The position numbers and the translations under genes were made by a program. Positions 6,911 through 15,831 of a stretch of 36,771 nucleotides of DNA are shown one piece after another. Source of the stretch: Roseicyclus amphidinii (GTDB lineage Bacteria > Pseudomonadota > Alphaproteobacteria > Rhodobacterales > Rhodobacteraceae); the NCBI RefSeq assembly GCF_030163755.1, contig NZ_JASJOE010000036.1, positions 1 through 36,771 on the forward strand, in the 5' to 3' direction. Within the stretch, counting starts at the first letter, position 1. Every line of letters starts with the position of its first letter. The notes under the pieces were generated by a model that ran no database searches, was not told the DNA's origin, and was given only the letters and a program-made list of their open reading frames with translations.

Positions 6911-8761
6911 ATGCTGCGCATCTCCGACATCTCCTATTCCATCGCCGGCCGGTCCCTTCTCGAAGGGGCCTCGGTCACCGTGCCCGCGGGCCACAAGGTC
7001 GGCATCGTAGGCCGCAACGGCGCGGGCAAGACCACGCTCTTCAAGCTGATCCGTAACGAGCTGACGCTCGACGGCGGGTCCATCGAGTTGCCCGCCCGCG
7101 CCCGCATCGGCGGCGTCGCGCAAGAGGTGCCGGGCAGCGAGGTGTCGCTGATCGACACCGTGCTCGAGGCCGACACCGAACGCGCGTCGCTGCTGGCCGA
7201 GGCCGAAGGGGCGACGGGTGAGCGGATGGCCGAGATCCAGACCCGCCTGCAGGACATCGACGCCTGGTCGGCCGAGGCGCGCGCGGCCTCGATCCTCAAG
7301 GGCCTCGGCTTCACCGACGAAGAGCAGCGCATGCCCTGCTCCGCCTTCTCCGGCGGCTGGCGGATGCGCGTGGCGCTGGCCGGTGTCCTCTTCGCCCAGC
7401 CCGACCTGTTGCTGCTGGACGAACCGACCAACTACCTCGACCTCGAGGGGGCGCTCTGGCTCGAGACCTATCTCGCGCGCTATCCGCATACTGTGCTGAT
7501 CATCTCCCACGACCGCGGCCTTCTGAACCGCGCCGTGGGTCATATCCTGCACCTCGAGGGGCGCAAGCTGACGCTTTACACCGGCGGCTACGACGCCTTT
7601 GCCCGTGCAAGGGCCGAGGCGCGCGCGGTGCAATCGGCCGCCGCGAAAAAGCAGGAGGCGCAGCGCGCCCACCTGCAGGCCTTCGTCGACCGCTTCAAGG
7701 CAAAGGCGTCGAAAGCGAAACAGGCGCAATCCCGCGTCAAGATGCTGGAAAAGATGGAGCCGATCCGCGCCCCCGAGGATGCCGCGCGCACCGTCTTCAC
7801 CTTCCCGTCGCCCGACCAGCTCTCGCCGCCCATTCTCGCGCTGGAGGGGGCCGCCGTGGGCTATGACGGCAAGCCGGTTCTGTCGCGCCTGTCGCTTCGC
7901 ATCGACCAGGATGACCGGATCGCGCTTCTGGGCCGCAACGGAGAGGGAAAATCCACCCTTTCCAAGCTTTTGGCGGACAAACTTGAAGCGATGGACGGGC
8001 ATAAAACCGCCTCGTCGAAGCTGCGCGTGGGCTATTTCGCCCAGCACCAGGTCGACGAACTGCACATCGAAGAGACGCCGCTGCAGCACCTGCAACGCGC
8101 CCGTCCCGACACCGCACCGCCCAAGCTACGCGCCGTGCTGGCGGGCTTCGGCCTGATGGCCGAGCAGGCCGAGACCGAGGTCGGACGGCTGTCCGGCGGG
8201 CAAAAGGCGCGTCTTTCCCTGTGCCTCGCCACGCTCGACGCGCCGCACATGCTGATCCTCGACGAGCCGACCAACCACCTCGACATCGAAAGCCGCGAGG
8301 CGCTGGTCGAGGCGCTGACCGCCTATTCCGGCGCGGTGATCCTCGTCAGCCACGACATGCACCTTCTGTCGCTCGTGGCCGACCGCCTGTGGCTGGTGAA
8401 GGACGGGCGCGTCGCGCCTTACGAGGGCGATCTGGACAGCTACCGCGCGCTTCTTCTGAAGGGTGAAGAAAAGCCCGCAAAGCCCCGGAAAGAAGAGAAA
8501 AAGCGCCGCGTCTATACCCATGACGAGATCAAGGAGCTGCGCGCCGAGCTGCGCCGCTGCGAGGCCCGCGTCGCCAAGATCGAGGAGATGCGCGGCAAAC
8601 TCGCCACACGGCTCGCCGACCCCGCGCTCTACGAGGACGGGCGCGGCGGCGAGTTGGCCACATGGCAGGCGAAATACGCCGAGGTGATGGAGGGGCTCGA
8701 CCGCGCCGAGGCGCTCTGGGTCGCCGCCGCCGAGAAGCTGGAGAAGGCCGAGGCGGGCTGA
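6911..8761 (+). CDS. ABC-F family ATPase (Uup/YheS-like)
   Basis: The protein is 616 residues with two fused ABC ATPase domains and no membrane domain, the ABC-F layout. Domain 1 has Walker A GRNGAGKT (about 34-41), signature FSGGW (about 146) and Walker B LLLLDEPTN (D170, E171). Domain 2 has GRNGEGKS (about 341), LSGGQ (about 427) and LILDEPTNHLD (D451). A Lys/Arg/Ala-rich helical linker lies at about 240-290, and a charged coiled coil occupies about 515-616. ABC-F proteins bind ribosomes or act in replication and DNA repair (Uup); the linker and C-terminal coiled coil suggest a Uup/YheS-like housekeeping role rather than antibiotic protection. No SD is evident before the ATG. Confidence 0.93.
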   Translation: MLRISDISYSIAGRSLLEGASVTVPAGHKVGIVGRNGAGKTTLFKLIRNELTLDGGSIELPARARIGGVAQEVPGSEVSLIDTVLEADTERASLLAEAEGATGERMAEIQTRLQDIDAWSAEARAASILKGLGFTDEEQRMPCSAFSGGWRMRVALAGVLFAQPDLLLLDEPTNYLDLEGALWLETYLARYPHTVLIISHDRGLLNRAVGHILHLEGRKLTLYTGGYDAFARARAEARAVQSAAAKKQEAQRAHLQAFVDRFKAKASKAKQAQSRVKMLEKMEPIRAPEDAARTVFTFPSPDQLSPPILALEGAAVGYDGKPVLSRLSLRIDQDDRIALLGRNGEGKSTLSKLLADKLEAMDGHKTASSKLRVGYFAQHQVDELHIEETPLQHLQRARPDTAPPKLRAVLAGFGLMAEQAETEVGRLSGGQKARLSLCLATLDAPHMLILDEPTNHLDIESREALVEALTAYSGAVILVSHDMHLLSLVADRLWLVKDGRVAPYEGDLDSYRALLLKGEEKPAKPRKEEKKRRVYTHDEIKELRAELRRCEARVAKIEEMRGKLATRLADPALYEDGRGGELATWQAKYAEVMEGLDRAEALWVAAAEKLEKAEAG

Positions 8762-8775
8762 CGCAAGCTGCCCGC

Positions 8776-9351
8776 TCAGGCGACGGGCACGGCGCCCGGC
8801 TCGAACGCGTCGTCGGTGCAGGGCACCTCCACCGGCAGAACCGCGAGGCGTCCGTCGACGAAGACACCGCGGACCGCGTCGCGGGCGTGGGACACGAACT
8901 CGGCCGTGCTGCCCGCGATGTCGGCGGGTGTCGCCATCACGCGGTTGCCCGCGAACCACCCGCGTTCATTGTCGATATCGAGCGTCACGATCACCTGCCC
9001 CTGCGGCGGCAGGTCCTGCAGCACGATCTCGATGCCGCGCGCCCCGTCGGGCACCGGCCTCACCACCGCGGGCCCTGTCACGACCTCGACCGGGGCCGGG
9101 TCGCGCGTGCCCGCGCCGCCATACTCCGTGTCGATGACGACCGACCCCGCCGAGGGGCCGAAGTCGATCCGGACCACCCCGCTCAGCATGGCGCAAGTGC
9201 CGCCATGGCTCACCGTGATCCAATCCTGCGCATCCTCGTCAAGCACCATGACGCGCAGCGGCACCGTTTCGGTCCGCGGCGCAGGCTCGGCCAGGGTCGG
9301 CCCCGCCAGCACCACGAGGCCAAGAACCGGGACACTCGGGACAAACTGCAA
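8776..9351 (-). CDS. Exported protein of unknown function, TTG start
   Basis: The protein is 191 residues from TTG 9351. GGGAG lies seven bases before this TTG and the codons after it make a clean signal peptide (LQFVPSVPVLGLVVLAGPTLA). The longer ATG version at 9399 would bury the SD and put Arg-rich sequence before the signal. The mature part is acidic and rich in beta-type sequence, with GTCAMLSGVVRIDFGPSAG, a stretch VTLDIDNERGWFAGN, and a second Cys near the end (VPCTDDAF). It resembles Rhodobacterales proteins sometimes labelled aggregation factor core; that label is from memory and is not a function. The stop is 14 bases from the convergent ABC-F stop. Confidence 0.7.
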   Translation of the reverse strand: MQFVPSVPVLGLVVLAGPTLAEPAPRTETVPLRVMVLDEDAQDWITVSHGGTCAMLSGVVRIDFGPSAGSVVIDTEYGGAGTRDPAPVEVVTGPAVVRPVPDGARGIEIVLQDLPPQGQVIVTLDIDNERGWFAGNRVMATPADIAGSTAEFVSHARDAVRGVFVDGRLAVLPVEVPCTDDAFEPGAVPVA

Positions 9352-9427
9352 CCGCTCACTCCCACACCGTCGACGTGCAGGACGATAGTCCACCGGCATG
9401 CGCCCGCAAGCTTTTCGCGCAACGGCA

Positions 9428-9444
9428 CGGCACCGCTTGTGCCG
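9428..9444. other. Small hairpin in the gap before cytochrome b561
   Basis: CGGCAC and GTGCCG pair perfectly around a CGCTT loop. It lies between two divergently transcribed genes. Its role is unknown and it may be chance in such GC-rich DNA. Apart from this the 9352-9620 gap shows nothing I can name. Confidence 0.25.
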
Positions 9445-9620
9445 AAATATCGTTCGACGCGCGACGGAAGCGGCGGGATCGCGCGTGGAATGACATCAGG
9501 ACATGGAAAGCCCCAGCGCGCCAAGGCAGACCGGCGCGGCGCGACCCCATGGCCCGTTGTGCCGGACCGGCCCTGAATGCTTAACATTGCCCACTACCTG
9601 TAACGAGGAACCCCGTCATC

Positions 9621-10112
9621 ATGTCCCACCCCACCGGATACACCCGCACCCAGATCCGCCTGCACTGGATCGTCGTGCTGCTGATCGCCCTGCAATACAT
9701 CCTGCACGACACCATCTCCGAGGCGTGGGAGGCATGGCTCGACGGGGCCGAGGCGGGCTTTGACCCGCTGATCGCGCAACATGTGCTGATGGGCGGGCTG
9801 GTCGCGGTGCTGGTCGTCTGGCGGCTTGCGCTGCGCCTGACCCATGGCGCGCCGCCGCCGCCGGAAAACGAGCATCCCGCCCTCAAGCTGGCGGCCCATG
9901 TCACACATTGGGCCATTTACGCGCTGATGCTGCTCCTGCCGGTTTCGGGCGGTGTCGCGTGGTTCGGCGGGGTCGAGGCCGCGGCCGAGGCGCACGAGGT
10001 TATGAAGACCCTGCTTCTGCTGCTGATCGTGCTGCATGTGGCGGCTGCGCTGGTGCATCAGTTCATCTTCAAGACCAACCTGATGGCCCGGATGAAGCGG
10101 CCCGTCGGCTGA
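9621..10112 (+). CDS. Cytochrome b561 family protein
   Basis: This 163-residue inner-membrane protein has four predicted helices. Histidines sit where this family binds two b-type hemes: His15 (RLHW) in helix 1, a His in helix 2 (AQHVLMG), and His residues in the third and fourth helices (AAHVTHW, VLHVAAALVHQF). The family (YodB/CybB type) transfers electrons in the membrane, for example from quinol to oxygen or superoxide-related acceptors; the partner here is unknown. GAGGAA lies about 11 bases before the ATG. The gene is followed by the 26-bp repeats and then by the MarC gene. Confidence 0.88.
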   Translation: MSHPTGYTRTQIRLHWIVVLLIALQYILHDTISEAWEAWLDGAEAGFDPLIAQHVLMGGLVAVLVVWRLALRLTHGAPPPPENEHPALKLAAHVTHWAIYALMLLLPVSGGVAWFGGVEAAAEAHEVMKTLLLLLIVLHVAAALVHQFIFKTNLMARMKRPVG

Positions 10113-10116
10113 GGGG

Positions 10117-10195
10117 GCATTGACCTCTCGCGCGGCACGCGTGGCCATTGACCTCGGGCGGCACGCGTGGCCATTGACCTCGGGCGGCACGCGGG
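10117..10195 (+). repeat. Three direct repeats of about 26 bp before the MarC gene
   Basis: Units occupy about 10117-10143, 10144-10169 and 10170-10195. All share CATTGACCTC at the front and GCGGCACGCG at the back. Units 2 and 3 are identical except for the last base or so, while unit 1 has one insertion and a few changes. They are contiguous, so this is not a CRISPR array. They begin five bases after the cytochrome b561 stop and end 15 bases before the MarC ATG, so they form part of the leader of that gene if the two are co-transcribed. Confidence 0.9.
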
Positions 10196-10210
10196 GCATG
10201 GCACTGGGCC

Positions 10211-10828
10211 ATGGAGCTTGCCGCCTACATCCCCGCCTTCGTGGCGCTCTTCGTCGTGATCGACCCGATCGGCCTTGCGCCGCTCTTCGTGGCGCTGACG
10301 GCGGGCCAGACCGTGCGCGAGCGGCGGATCGTGGCGCTGCGCGCCTGCCTCGTGGCTCTCGGCATCCTCACGCTCTTCGGCCTCGCGGGCGAGGCGGTGC
10401 TGAGCTTCCTCGGCATCTCGATGCCGGCCTTCCGCATGGCGGGCGGCATCCTGCTGTTCCTGACCGCGCTCGACATGCTGTTCGAGCGGCGCAGCCAGCG
10501 CCGGCAGGGACAGGCCGACAGCGCGCACCCCGATGACCCCTCGGTCTTCCCCCTCGCCATCCCGCTGATCGCGGGCCCCGGCGCCATCGCCACCATGATC
10601 CTGCTCACCGGGCAGGAGGGGGGCGACGCCACCCATATCCTGCTCGTCCACCTCGTCATGGCCGCGGTTCTGGCCGTGGTCCTGTCGCTCTTCCTGCTGG
10701 CGACGCCGCTCGAGCGGCTGCTCGGCCCCACGGGGATCAACGTGGTCACGCGGCTTCTGGGGATGCTGCTGGCCGCGCTCTCGGTGCAGTTCGTGATCGA
10801 CGGAATGCGCGACCTGCAGGTGATCTGA
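10211..10828 (+). CDS. MarC family integral membrane protein
   Basis: The protein is 205 residues with about six hydrophobic helices. It carries the MarC/UPF0056 pattern: FVVIDPIGLAPLFVALT in helix 1, FRMAGGILLFLTALDML, FPLAIPLIAGPGAIATMI, and a C-terminal ITRLLG-like segment (INVVTRLLGMLLAALSVQF). The family is widespread, and its biological role remains unsettled despite the multiple-antibiotic-resistance name. The start ATG has no obvious SD and lies 15 bases after the direct repeats. Confidence 0.92.
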   Translation: MELAAYIPAFVALFVVIDPIGLAPLFVALTAGQTVRERRIVALRACLVALGILTLFGLAGEAVLSFLGISMPAFRMAGGILLFLTALDMLFERRSQRRQGQADSAHPDDPSVFPLAIPLIAGPGAIATMILLTGQEGGDATHILLVHLVMAAVLAVVLSLFLLATPLERLLGPTGINVVTRLLGMLLAALSVQFVIDGMRDLQVI

Positions 10829-10876
10829 GCCGCGACCCTCCCTATATTGTCCGGCAGGTGGCGTGGGGGAACAGGA

Positions 10877-11458
10877 ATGTCCGGCGATCAAATCGGCTCA
10901 TTGGCCTATCTCGTCCTGCTCGGCGTGGTGATCGCGGGCTGGCACCTGGTGGCCAACCGCCGCCAGCTGGGCAAACTGGCGCAACAGGCCGCGATCTGGA
11001 TCTTCATCTTCCTCGGCGCGATCGTCGCCGTGGGGCTCTGGTCCGACATCCGCGACACCGTCGCACCGCGGCAGGCGGTGATGCAGGACGGCGCGCAGAT
11101 CGTCGTTCCGATGCAACCCGACGGGCATTTCTACCTGACGCTCGAGGTGAACGGCACGCCCGTGCGCTTCGTCGTCGACACCGGCGCCACCGAGATGGTG
11201 CTCTCGGCCGAGGATGCGACCCGCGTCGGCCTCAAGCCCGAGGCGCTGGTCTTTTCCGGCCGCGCCTTCACCGCCAACGGCATGGTCGAGACCGCGCCGG
11301 TGCGGCTCGAGACGGTCGCGCTTGGCGGTGTGGTCGACCAGGGTCTGCGCGCGGTGGTCAACAGCGGCGACCTGGGCGAAAGCCTGCTCGGCATGAGCTA
11401 CCTGCGCCGCTTCGACCGGATCGAGATTTCCGGCGGGCAGATGGTGCTTGAGCGGTAG
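10877..11458 (+). CDS. Membrane-anchored retropepsin-like aspartic protease (TIGR02281 type)
   Basis: The protein is 193 residues from ATG 10877, preceded by GGGGGAA. Two N-terminal hydrophobic helices are separated by a short basic loop (NRRQLGKLAQQ). From about residue 80 there is a single retropepsin-like domain, with catalytic Asp-Thr-Gly in FVVDTGATEMVLS and a second conserved segment SLLGMSYLRRFDRIEI near the end. Single-domain members must dimerise to build an active site. The domain is predicted to face the periplasm. The substrate is unknown. The gene is 48 bases after MarC on the same strand, so they may share a transcript. Confidence 0.88.
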   Translation: MSGDQIGSLAYLVLLGVVIAGWHLVANRRQLGKLAQQAAIWIFIFLGAIVAVGLWSDIRDTVAPRQAVMQDGAQIVVPMQPDGHFYLTLEVNGTPVRFVVDTGATEMVLSAEDATRVGLKPEALVFSGRAFTANGMVETAPVRLETVALGGVVDQGLRAVVNSGDLGESLLGMSYLRRFDRIEISGGQMVLER

Positions 11459-11467
11459 GCGGAGGCC

Positions 11468-11926
11468 TCAACTCTCCGCCTTCATCTCCCAGCGGCCCGA
11501 TTCCTCGGACCAGTATTTCGCGCGGGCCCCCGCGCCTGTCAGCGCGCGCCACTGCTCGCGCGCGGCCTGCACCGCGCCCGGGTCGTGGCCGTCGAAGAGG
11601 ATCATGGCGCGGGCCAGCCGCCCCGCCTCCTCCGCGCCGATCTCGGCCCCTTCGACCGAGACCACGCAGTCGGGCCGGTTCGCGGCCTCCCGCGCCGTCG
11701 TCAGCAGAACCGGCTGCGCCGCGTCATGCGGCCCGCCCGCGCGGCCATGGGGCAGGAACCCTTCCTCCGGCTCCAGCCAGAGCTGGGCGTCGAGCCGGTC
11801 GAGCGCCTCTTCCGTCCGCCCACGCACCGCCACGCGCCAGCCCGCGCCGAGGGATTTCTCCAAGAGCGTGCGCAGCGTCACCTCGAGCGGTGCGCGCGTC
11901 AGGTGGTAGAAGAAGACCTCGCCCAA
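11468..11926 (-). CDS. holC: DNA polymerase III chi subunit
   Basis: The chi subunit links the replicative clamp loader to single-strand-binding protein at the fork. The protein has 152 residues; GEVFFYHLTRAPLEVTLRTL at the start and RALIL-type AMILFDGHDP further on are typical of alphaproteobacterial HolC. I chose TTG 11926 because GAGGG lies seven bases upstream, overlapping the pepA stop (TGAGGG), and because family members begin with this sequence. A longer ATG frame would run far into pepA. The gene directly follows pepA, the same order as in many proteobacteria, and converges on the protease gene with a 9-base gap. Confidence 0.92.
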   Translation of the reverse strand: MGEVFFYHLTRAPLEVTLRTLLEKSLGAGWRVAVRGRTEEALDRLDAQLWLEPEEGFLPHGRAGGPHDAAQPVLLTTAREAANRPDCVVSVEGAEIGAEEAGRLARAMILFDGHDPGAVQAAREQWRALTGAGARAKYWSEESGRWEMKAES

Positions 11927-11936
11927 ACCCTTGCCC

Positions 11937-13406
11937 TCAGCCCTCGAAATTGTCCCGAACCAACCGGTCCAGCGCCAGAACGCCCCAGCCCGTCGCCCCC
12001 TTGGGCGCAAGCGCCGTGTCGGATTTCACGCTGGCCACGCCCGCGATGTCGAGGTGAATCCACGGGCATTCGTCCTTCACGAAACGCTGCAGGAACTGCG
12101 CCGCGGTGATCGAACCCGCATCGCGCCCGCCCACGTTCTTCATGTCGGCGATCCGGCTCTTCAGCTTGTCGTCATAGGCCTGGCCCAGCGGCATCCGCCA
12201 CGCGCCCTCGCCCTCGGCCTTCGCGGCCTTGAGGAAGGCGTCGCACAAGGCGTCATTGTTGGAAAAGACACCGGCGTTCTCATGGCCCAGCGCGATGATG
12301 ATCGCGCCGGTGAGCGTGGCAAGGTCCACCATCCCCACCGGCTTGAAGCGGTCCTGCGCGTACCACATCACGTCGGCCAGCACCAAACGCCCCTCGGCGT
12401 CGGTGTTGATCACCTCGATCGTGTCGCCCTTCATGGAGGTCACCACGTCGCCGGGGCGCTGCGCGTTGGGGCCGGGCATGTTCTCGACCAGCCCGACCAG
12501 ACCCACGACATTGGCCTTGGCCCCGCGCAGCGCCAGCGCGCGCATCACACCGGCGACGACACCCGCGCCGCCCATGTCCATGGTCATGTCCTCCATGCCG
12601 CCCGCGGGCTTGAGGCTGATGCCGCCGGTGTCGAAGACCACGCCCTTGCCGACAAGCGCCAGCGGCGGCGCGTCCTTCTCGCCGCCGTTCCATTGCATCA
12701 CCACCACCTTGGACGGGCTGTCGGACCCCTGCCCCACCCCGAGCAGCGCGCCCATGCGGAGCTTGGCCAGCTCGTCTTCCTCGAGGGTCTCGACCTCCAG
12801 GCCGAGCTCCTGCATCGCGGCCAGCCGCGCCGCGAAATCATTCGTGGTCAGCACGTTCGCGGGCTCGTTCACGAGATCGCGGGTGAAGAACACGCCTTCG
12901 GCCAGCGCCATCATCGGCTTGGCCTCGGCGGCGACCTCCTCGGGCTTGGCGACCATGATGGTCGCGGGCGCGGGCGTCTCGGCCTCGGCGGTCTTGTGGG
13001 CGGTGAAGCCATAGGCGCGCAGCGCCAGCCCGAGCGACAGCTCGGCCACCCGCGCCGTCGACCCGGCGCAGAGCGTCAGCGCCTCGCTGCCCTTGAACTG
13101 CGCAAGGCTAGCGCCGGCCTTGCGCGCCTCCTCGACCGAGGGGCGGCGCGGCAGGCTGATCACCATGACCGCCACCGCCTCGAGCCCGGTGGGATAGCCG
13201 ATCTGCACCCCCTCGCCCGTCTTGACCTTGGACCAGCGGTCGCTTTCCACCAGCCGCGCCACCGCGCCGCGGGTCAGCCGGTTCAGCCGCCGCGCCGCGG
13301 GGTCCATCTTGCCGTCCGGGGTGACCAGAACGGCGAGCTTGCCCGCGGCCCCGGCCAACGCGTCAAGGTCGGTTTCGGCAAAGGAAATGGCGATCGGTGC
13401 GGTCAT
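11937..13406 (-). CDS. pepA: Leucyl aminopeptidase (M17)
   Basis: This cytoplasmic di-metal exopeptidase releases N-terminal residues, preferring leucine, during peptide turnover. It is about 489 residues, the normal length. The C-terminal catalytic half has VGKGVVFDTGGISLKPAGGM (Lys and Asp metal or catalytic residues) and the family signature NTDAEGRLVLADVM, followed by DLATLTGAI. Two adjacent ATGs exist at 13409 and 13406; GGGAG is seven bases from the second, so I use it. The gene is transcribed with holC and is divergent from lptF, an arrangement also seen in gammaproteobacteria. Confidence 0.96.
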   Translation of the reverse strand: MTAPIAISFAETDLDALAGAAGKLAVLVTPDGKMDPAARRLNRLTRGAVARLVESDRWSKVKTGEGVQIGYPTGLEAVAVMVISLPRRPSVEEARKAGASLAQFKGSEALTLCAGSTARVAELSLGLALRAYGFTAHKTAEAETPAPATIMVAKPEEVAAEAKPMMALAEGVFFTRDLVNEPANVLTTNDFAARLAAMQELGLEVETLEEDELAKLRMGALLGVGQGSDSPSKVVVMQWNGGEKDAPPLALVGKGVVFDTGGISLKPAGGMEDMTMDMGGAGVVAGVMRALALRGAKANVVGLVGLVENMPGPNAQRPGDVVTSMKGDTIEVINTDAEGRLVLADVMWYAQDRFKPVGMVDLATLTGAIIIALGHENAGVFSNNDALCDAFLKAAKAEGEGAWRMPLGQAYDDKLKSRIADMKNVGGRDAGSITAAQFLQRFVKDECPWIHLDIAGVASVKSDTALAPKGATGWGVLALDRLVRDNFEG

Positions 13407-13579
13407 CATGGCTCTCCCGTGGGTGGTGTCGGGCCCATCGACGTGGCCCGTTTGCCGCGGAGACTAGGACGCGGGTGGCGGAATGGCCAGATCACCCTCG
13501 CACCGCCCGCCGCTTTGGCCTAGAACGAGGGGACAGGCCCGCGCTGCCACGCGGAAGACGCATAGGGGGATGCTACGCC

Positions 13580-14740
13580 TTGGGGCGATATGATCGCTAT
13601 ATCCTTTCCCAGCTGGTCGCCTTGTTCGGCTTCTTCAGCCTCGTGCTGATCTCGGTCTACTGGGTCAATGCCGCCGTGGACCTGTTCGATTCGCTGATCG
13701 CGGACGGCCAGTCGCTGACGGTGTTCCTCGAGTTCACGGCCCTCAGCCTGCCGCAGATCATGCTCACGGTTCTGCCCGTCTCGGCCTTCGTGGGGACGCT
13801 CTACATCTTCAACCGCATGATCGGCGAAAGCGAGCTGGTGGTGCTGCAGACCGCGGGGGTTTCGGCGCTGCGGCTGTTGCGGCCGGTGCTGGCCTTCGGA
13901 CTGATCGTGGCCGTCCTCGTGGGCATCCTCGCCAACCTGCTGTCGCCGGCCGCGCGCAGCCAGTTCATCGACCGCAGCCAGGAGGTGCAGGAGGACCTGA
14001 CCGGCCGCTTCCTGCGCGAGGGGCAGTTCCTGCACCCCACCGAGGGGCTGACCGTCTACATCCGCGAGATCACCGAGCTGGGCGAGTTCCGCGACCTGTT
14101 CCTTCAGGACCGCTCGGACCCGCGGATCGAGACGACCTATACCGCCACCCGCGCCCTTCTGGTGCGCTCCGAGACCGGGCCGCGGCTGGTGATGTTCGAC
14201 GGGCTGGCGCAAACGCTGGACCCCGCGACGCAGCGGCTGGCCACGATCCGCTTCGACGATTTCACCTATGACATCGGCGCGCTGATCGAAGAGGGCGGCT
14301 TTCGCAGCTACGACCTGCGCGAGCTGTCCACCCTCGCGCTGCTCACCGCGACGCCCGAGCTGGCCGAACGGCTCGACATGGCGCTGGCCGAGATGCGCTT
14401 TGCCGGGCATGACCGGATCGCGCGCGCGCTTTTCGTGATCTTTCCGCCGCTCATCGCGGCCGCGTGCCTGATGCTCGGAACCTTCTCGCGCTTCGGCGTC
14501 TGGCCGCAGATCCTGCTGGCGGTGGCGCTGGTGATCCCGCTCCAGATGATCTGGAACATCACCGAGGCGACCGCCGTGCGCACGGTCGGGCTGCACCCGC
14601 TGGCCTATGCCCAGCCGCTTGCGGGGGCGCTGATGACCGCCGTGTTGACCGGGTTGGCGATGCGCCGCAGGCGTCCGCGGCGTTACGGAAGGGACGGGCA
14701 GGACGGGCAGGGTGGCGACCCGATGGCGGTGCCGGCATGA
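13580..14740 (+). CDS. lptF: LPS export ABC transporter permease LptF
   Basis: LptF pairs with LptG and the ATPase LptB to extract lipopolysaccharide from the inner membrane and push it along the Lpt bridge. The protein is 386 residues from TTG 13580: three N-terminal helices, a periplasmic beta-jellyroll-like domain (about 130-280) and three C-terminal helices, all as expected. LGRYDRYILSQLVALFGFF is the typical alphaproteobacterial N-terminus. The TTG is supported by AGGGGGA nine bases upstream. The nearest long-frame ATG at 13397 adds an Arg-rich leader and overlaps pepA. The gene leads the operon lptF-lptG-lptD-surA-pdxA. Confidence 0.94.
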   Translation: MGRYDRYILSQLVALFGFFSLVLISVYWVNAAVDLFDSLIADGQSLTVFLEFTALSLPQIMLTVLPVSAFVGTLYIFNRMIGESELVVLQTAGVSALRLLRPVLAFGLIVAVLVGILANLLSPAARSQFIDRSQEVQEDLTGRFLREGQFLHPTEGLTVYIREITELGEFRDLFLQDRSDPRIETTYTATRALLVRSETGPRLVMFDGLAQTLDPATQRLATIRFDDFTYDIGALIEEGGFRSYDLRELSTLALLTATPELAERLDMALAEMRFAGHDRIARALFVIFPPLIAAACLMLGTFSRFGVWPQILLAVALVIPLQMIWNITEATAVRTVGLHPLAYAQPLAGALMTAVLTGLAMRRRRPRRYGRDGQDGQGGDPMAVPA

Positions 14741-15831
14741 TCCTGCATCTCTACATCGCCCGTCGCTTCCTGCGCGCGCTCGGCATCGTGACCGCGGTCT
14801 TCATCGCCATCCTGCTGCCCATCGACCTGGCCGAGCAGCTGCGCCGGATCGGCCCCGAGCAGGGGCTTGGCCCGGTGGTCGAGCTTGCGCTGCTGAACCT
14901 GCCGGGCAGCCTGTATCAGCTGATCCCGCTCTTCGTGCTGCTGGCCACGCTGGTGCTGTTCCTGGGGCTGTCGCGGTCCTCGGAACTGGTGGTGATCCGC
15001 GCCTCGGGGCGCTCGGCGTTGCGCTCGGCGCGGGCACCCGTGGCGGTCGCCCTGCTGTTCGGCGCAGTGGCGGTGGGCGTGATCAACCCGATCGTCGCGG
15101 CGACCAAGGCGCAATACGACATGCGCTCGGCCCGCTATCTCGGGGCCGAGGAGCGGACGGTCTCGATCACCCGCGAGGGGCTGTGGCTCCGGCAAGGCTC
15201 CGTCACCGAACAGACCGTGATCCGCGCGAGCAACACCAATTCGGACGGCACGCACCTGTTCGATGCGACCTTCTTCCAGTTCGATGCCGAGGGGACGCTG
15301 ACCCATCGCCTGAACGCCCGCGAGGCGCTGCTGGTCGATGGCGCCTGGGCGCTGTCGGAGGTGCAACGCTGGCCTCTCGCCGGTGCGGGCAACCCACAGG
15401 CCGCGGTCGAGACGCACGAGCGGCTCGCCCTGCCCTCGACCCTGACGCGGGAACAGATCCGCGACAGTTTCGGGCGGCCCGACACCGTTCCGATCTACGA
15501 GCTTCCCGGCTTCATCGCGCAGCTGAACCAGGCCGGTTTCGCCGCGCTCAATCACCGCGTCTGGTTCCAGATGGAACTCAGCTCGCCGCTGATGCTGGCC
15601 GCGATGGTGCTGATCGCGGCGGGCTTCACCATGCGCCACACGCGGTTCGGCAAGACCGGCGTGATGGTGCTTGCGGCGATCCTGCTGGGGTTCGGCGTCT
15701 TTTTCGTCCGCTCCTTCGCGCAGGTGCTGGGCGAAAGTGGACAATTGCCCGTCGCGCTGGTTGCATGGACCCCGCCCGCCGCGGCCATCCTGATGGCGCT
15801 CGGGCTGTTGCTTCACACGGAGGACGGATGA
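14737..15831 (+). CDS. lptG: LPS export ABC transporter permease LptG
   Basis: LptG is the second permease of the LptB2FG complex. The 364-residue protein begins MILHLYIARRFLRALGIVTA and has the same plan as LptF: helices 1-3, a periplasmic domain (about 130-270) and helices 4-6. RSSELVVIRASGRSALR after helix 3 is the conserved coupling-helix region that contacts LptB. The ATG overlaps the lptF stop (ATGA), and the gene's own stop overlaps the start of lptD in the same way, so the three are translationally coupled. No lptA, lptB or lptC is in the window. Confidence 0.95.
   Translation: MILHLYIARRFLRALGIVTAVFIAILLPIDLAEQLRRIGPEQGLGPVVELALLNLPGSLYQLIPLFVLLATLVLFLGLSRSSELVVIRASGRSALRSARAPVAVALLFGAVAVGVINPIVAATKAQYDMRSARYLGAEERTVSITREGLWLRQGSVTEQTVIRASNTNSDGTHLFDATFFQFDAEGTLTHRLNAREALLVDGAWALSEVQRWPLAGAGNPQAAVETHERLALPSTLTREQIRDSFGRPDTVPIYELPGFIAQLNQAGFAALNHRVWFQMELSSPLMLAAMVLIAAGFTMRHTRFGKTGVMVLAAILLGFGVFFVRSFAQVLGESGQLPVALVAWTPPAAAILMALGLLLHTEDG

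Noticed and set aside
10117-10195. Possible CRISPR array
   Set aside because: The three repeats are contiguous with no spacers, and no cas gene is nearby.
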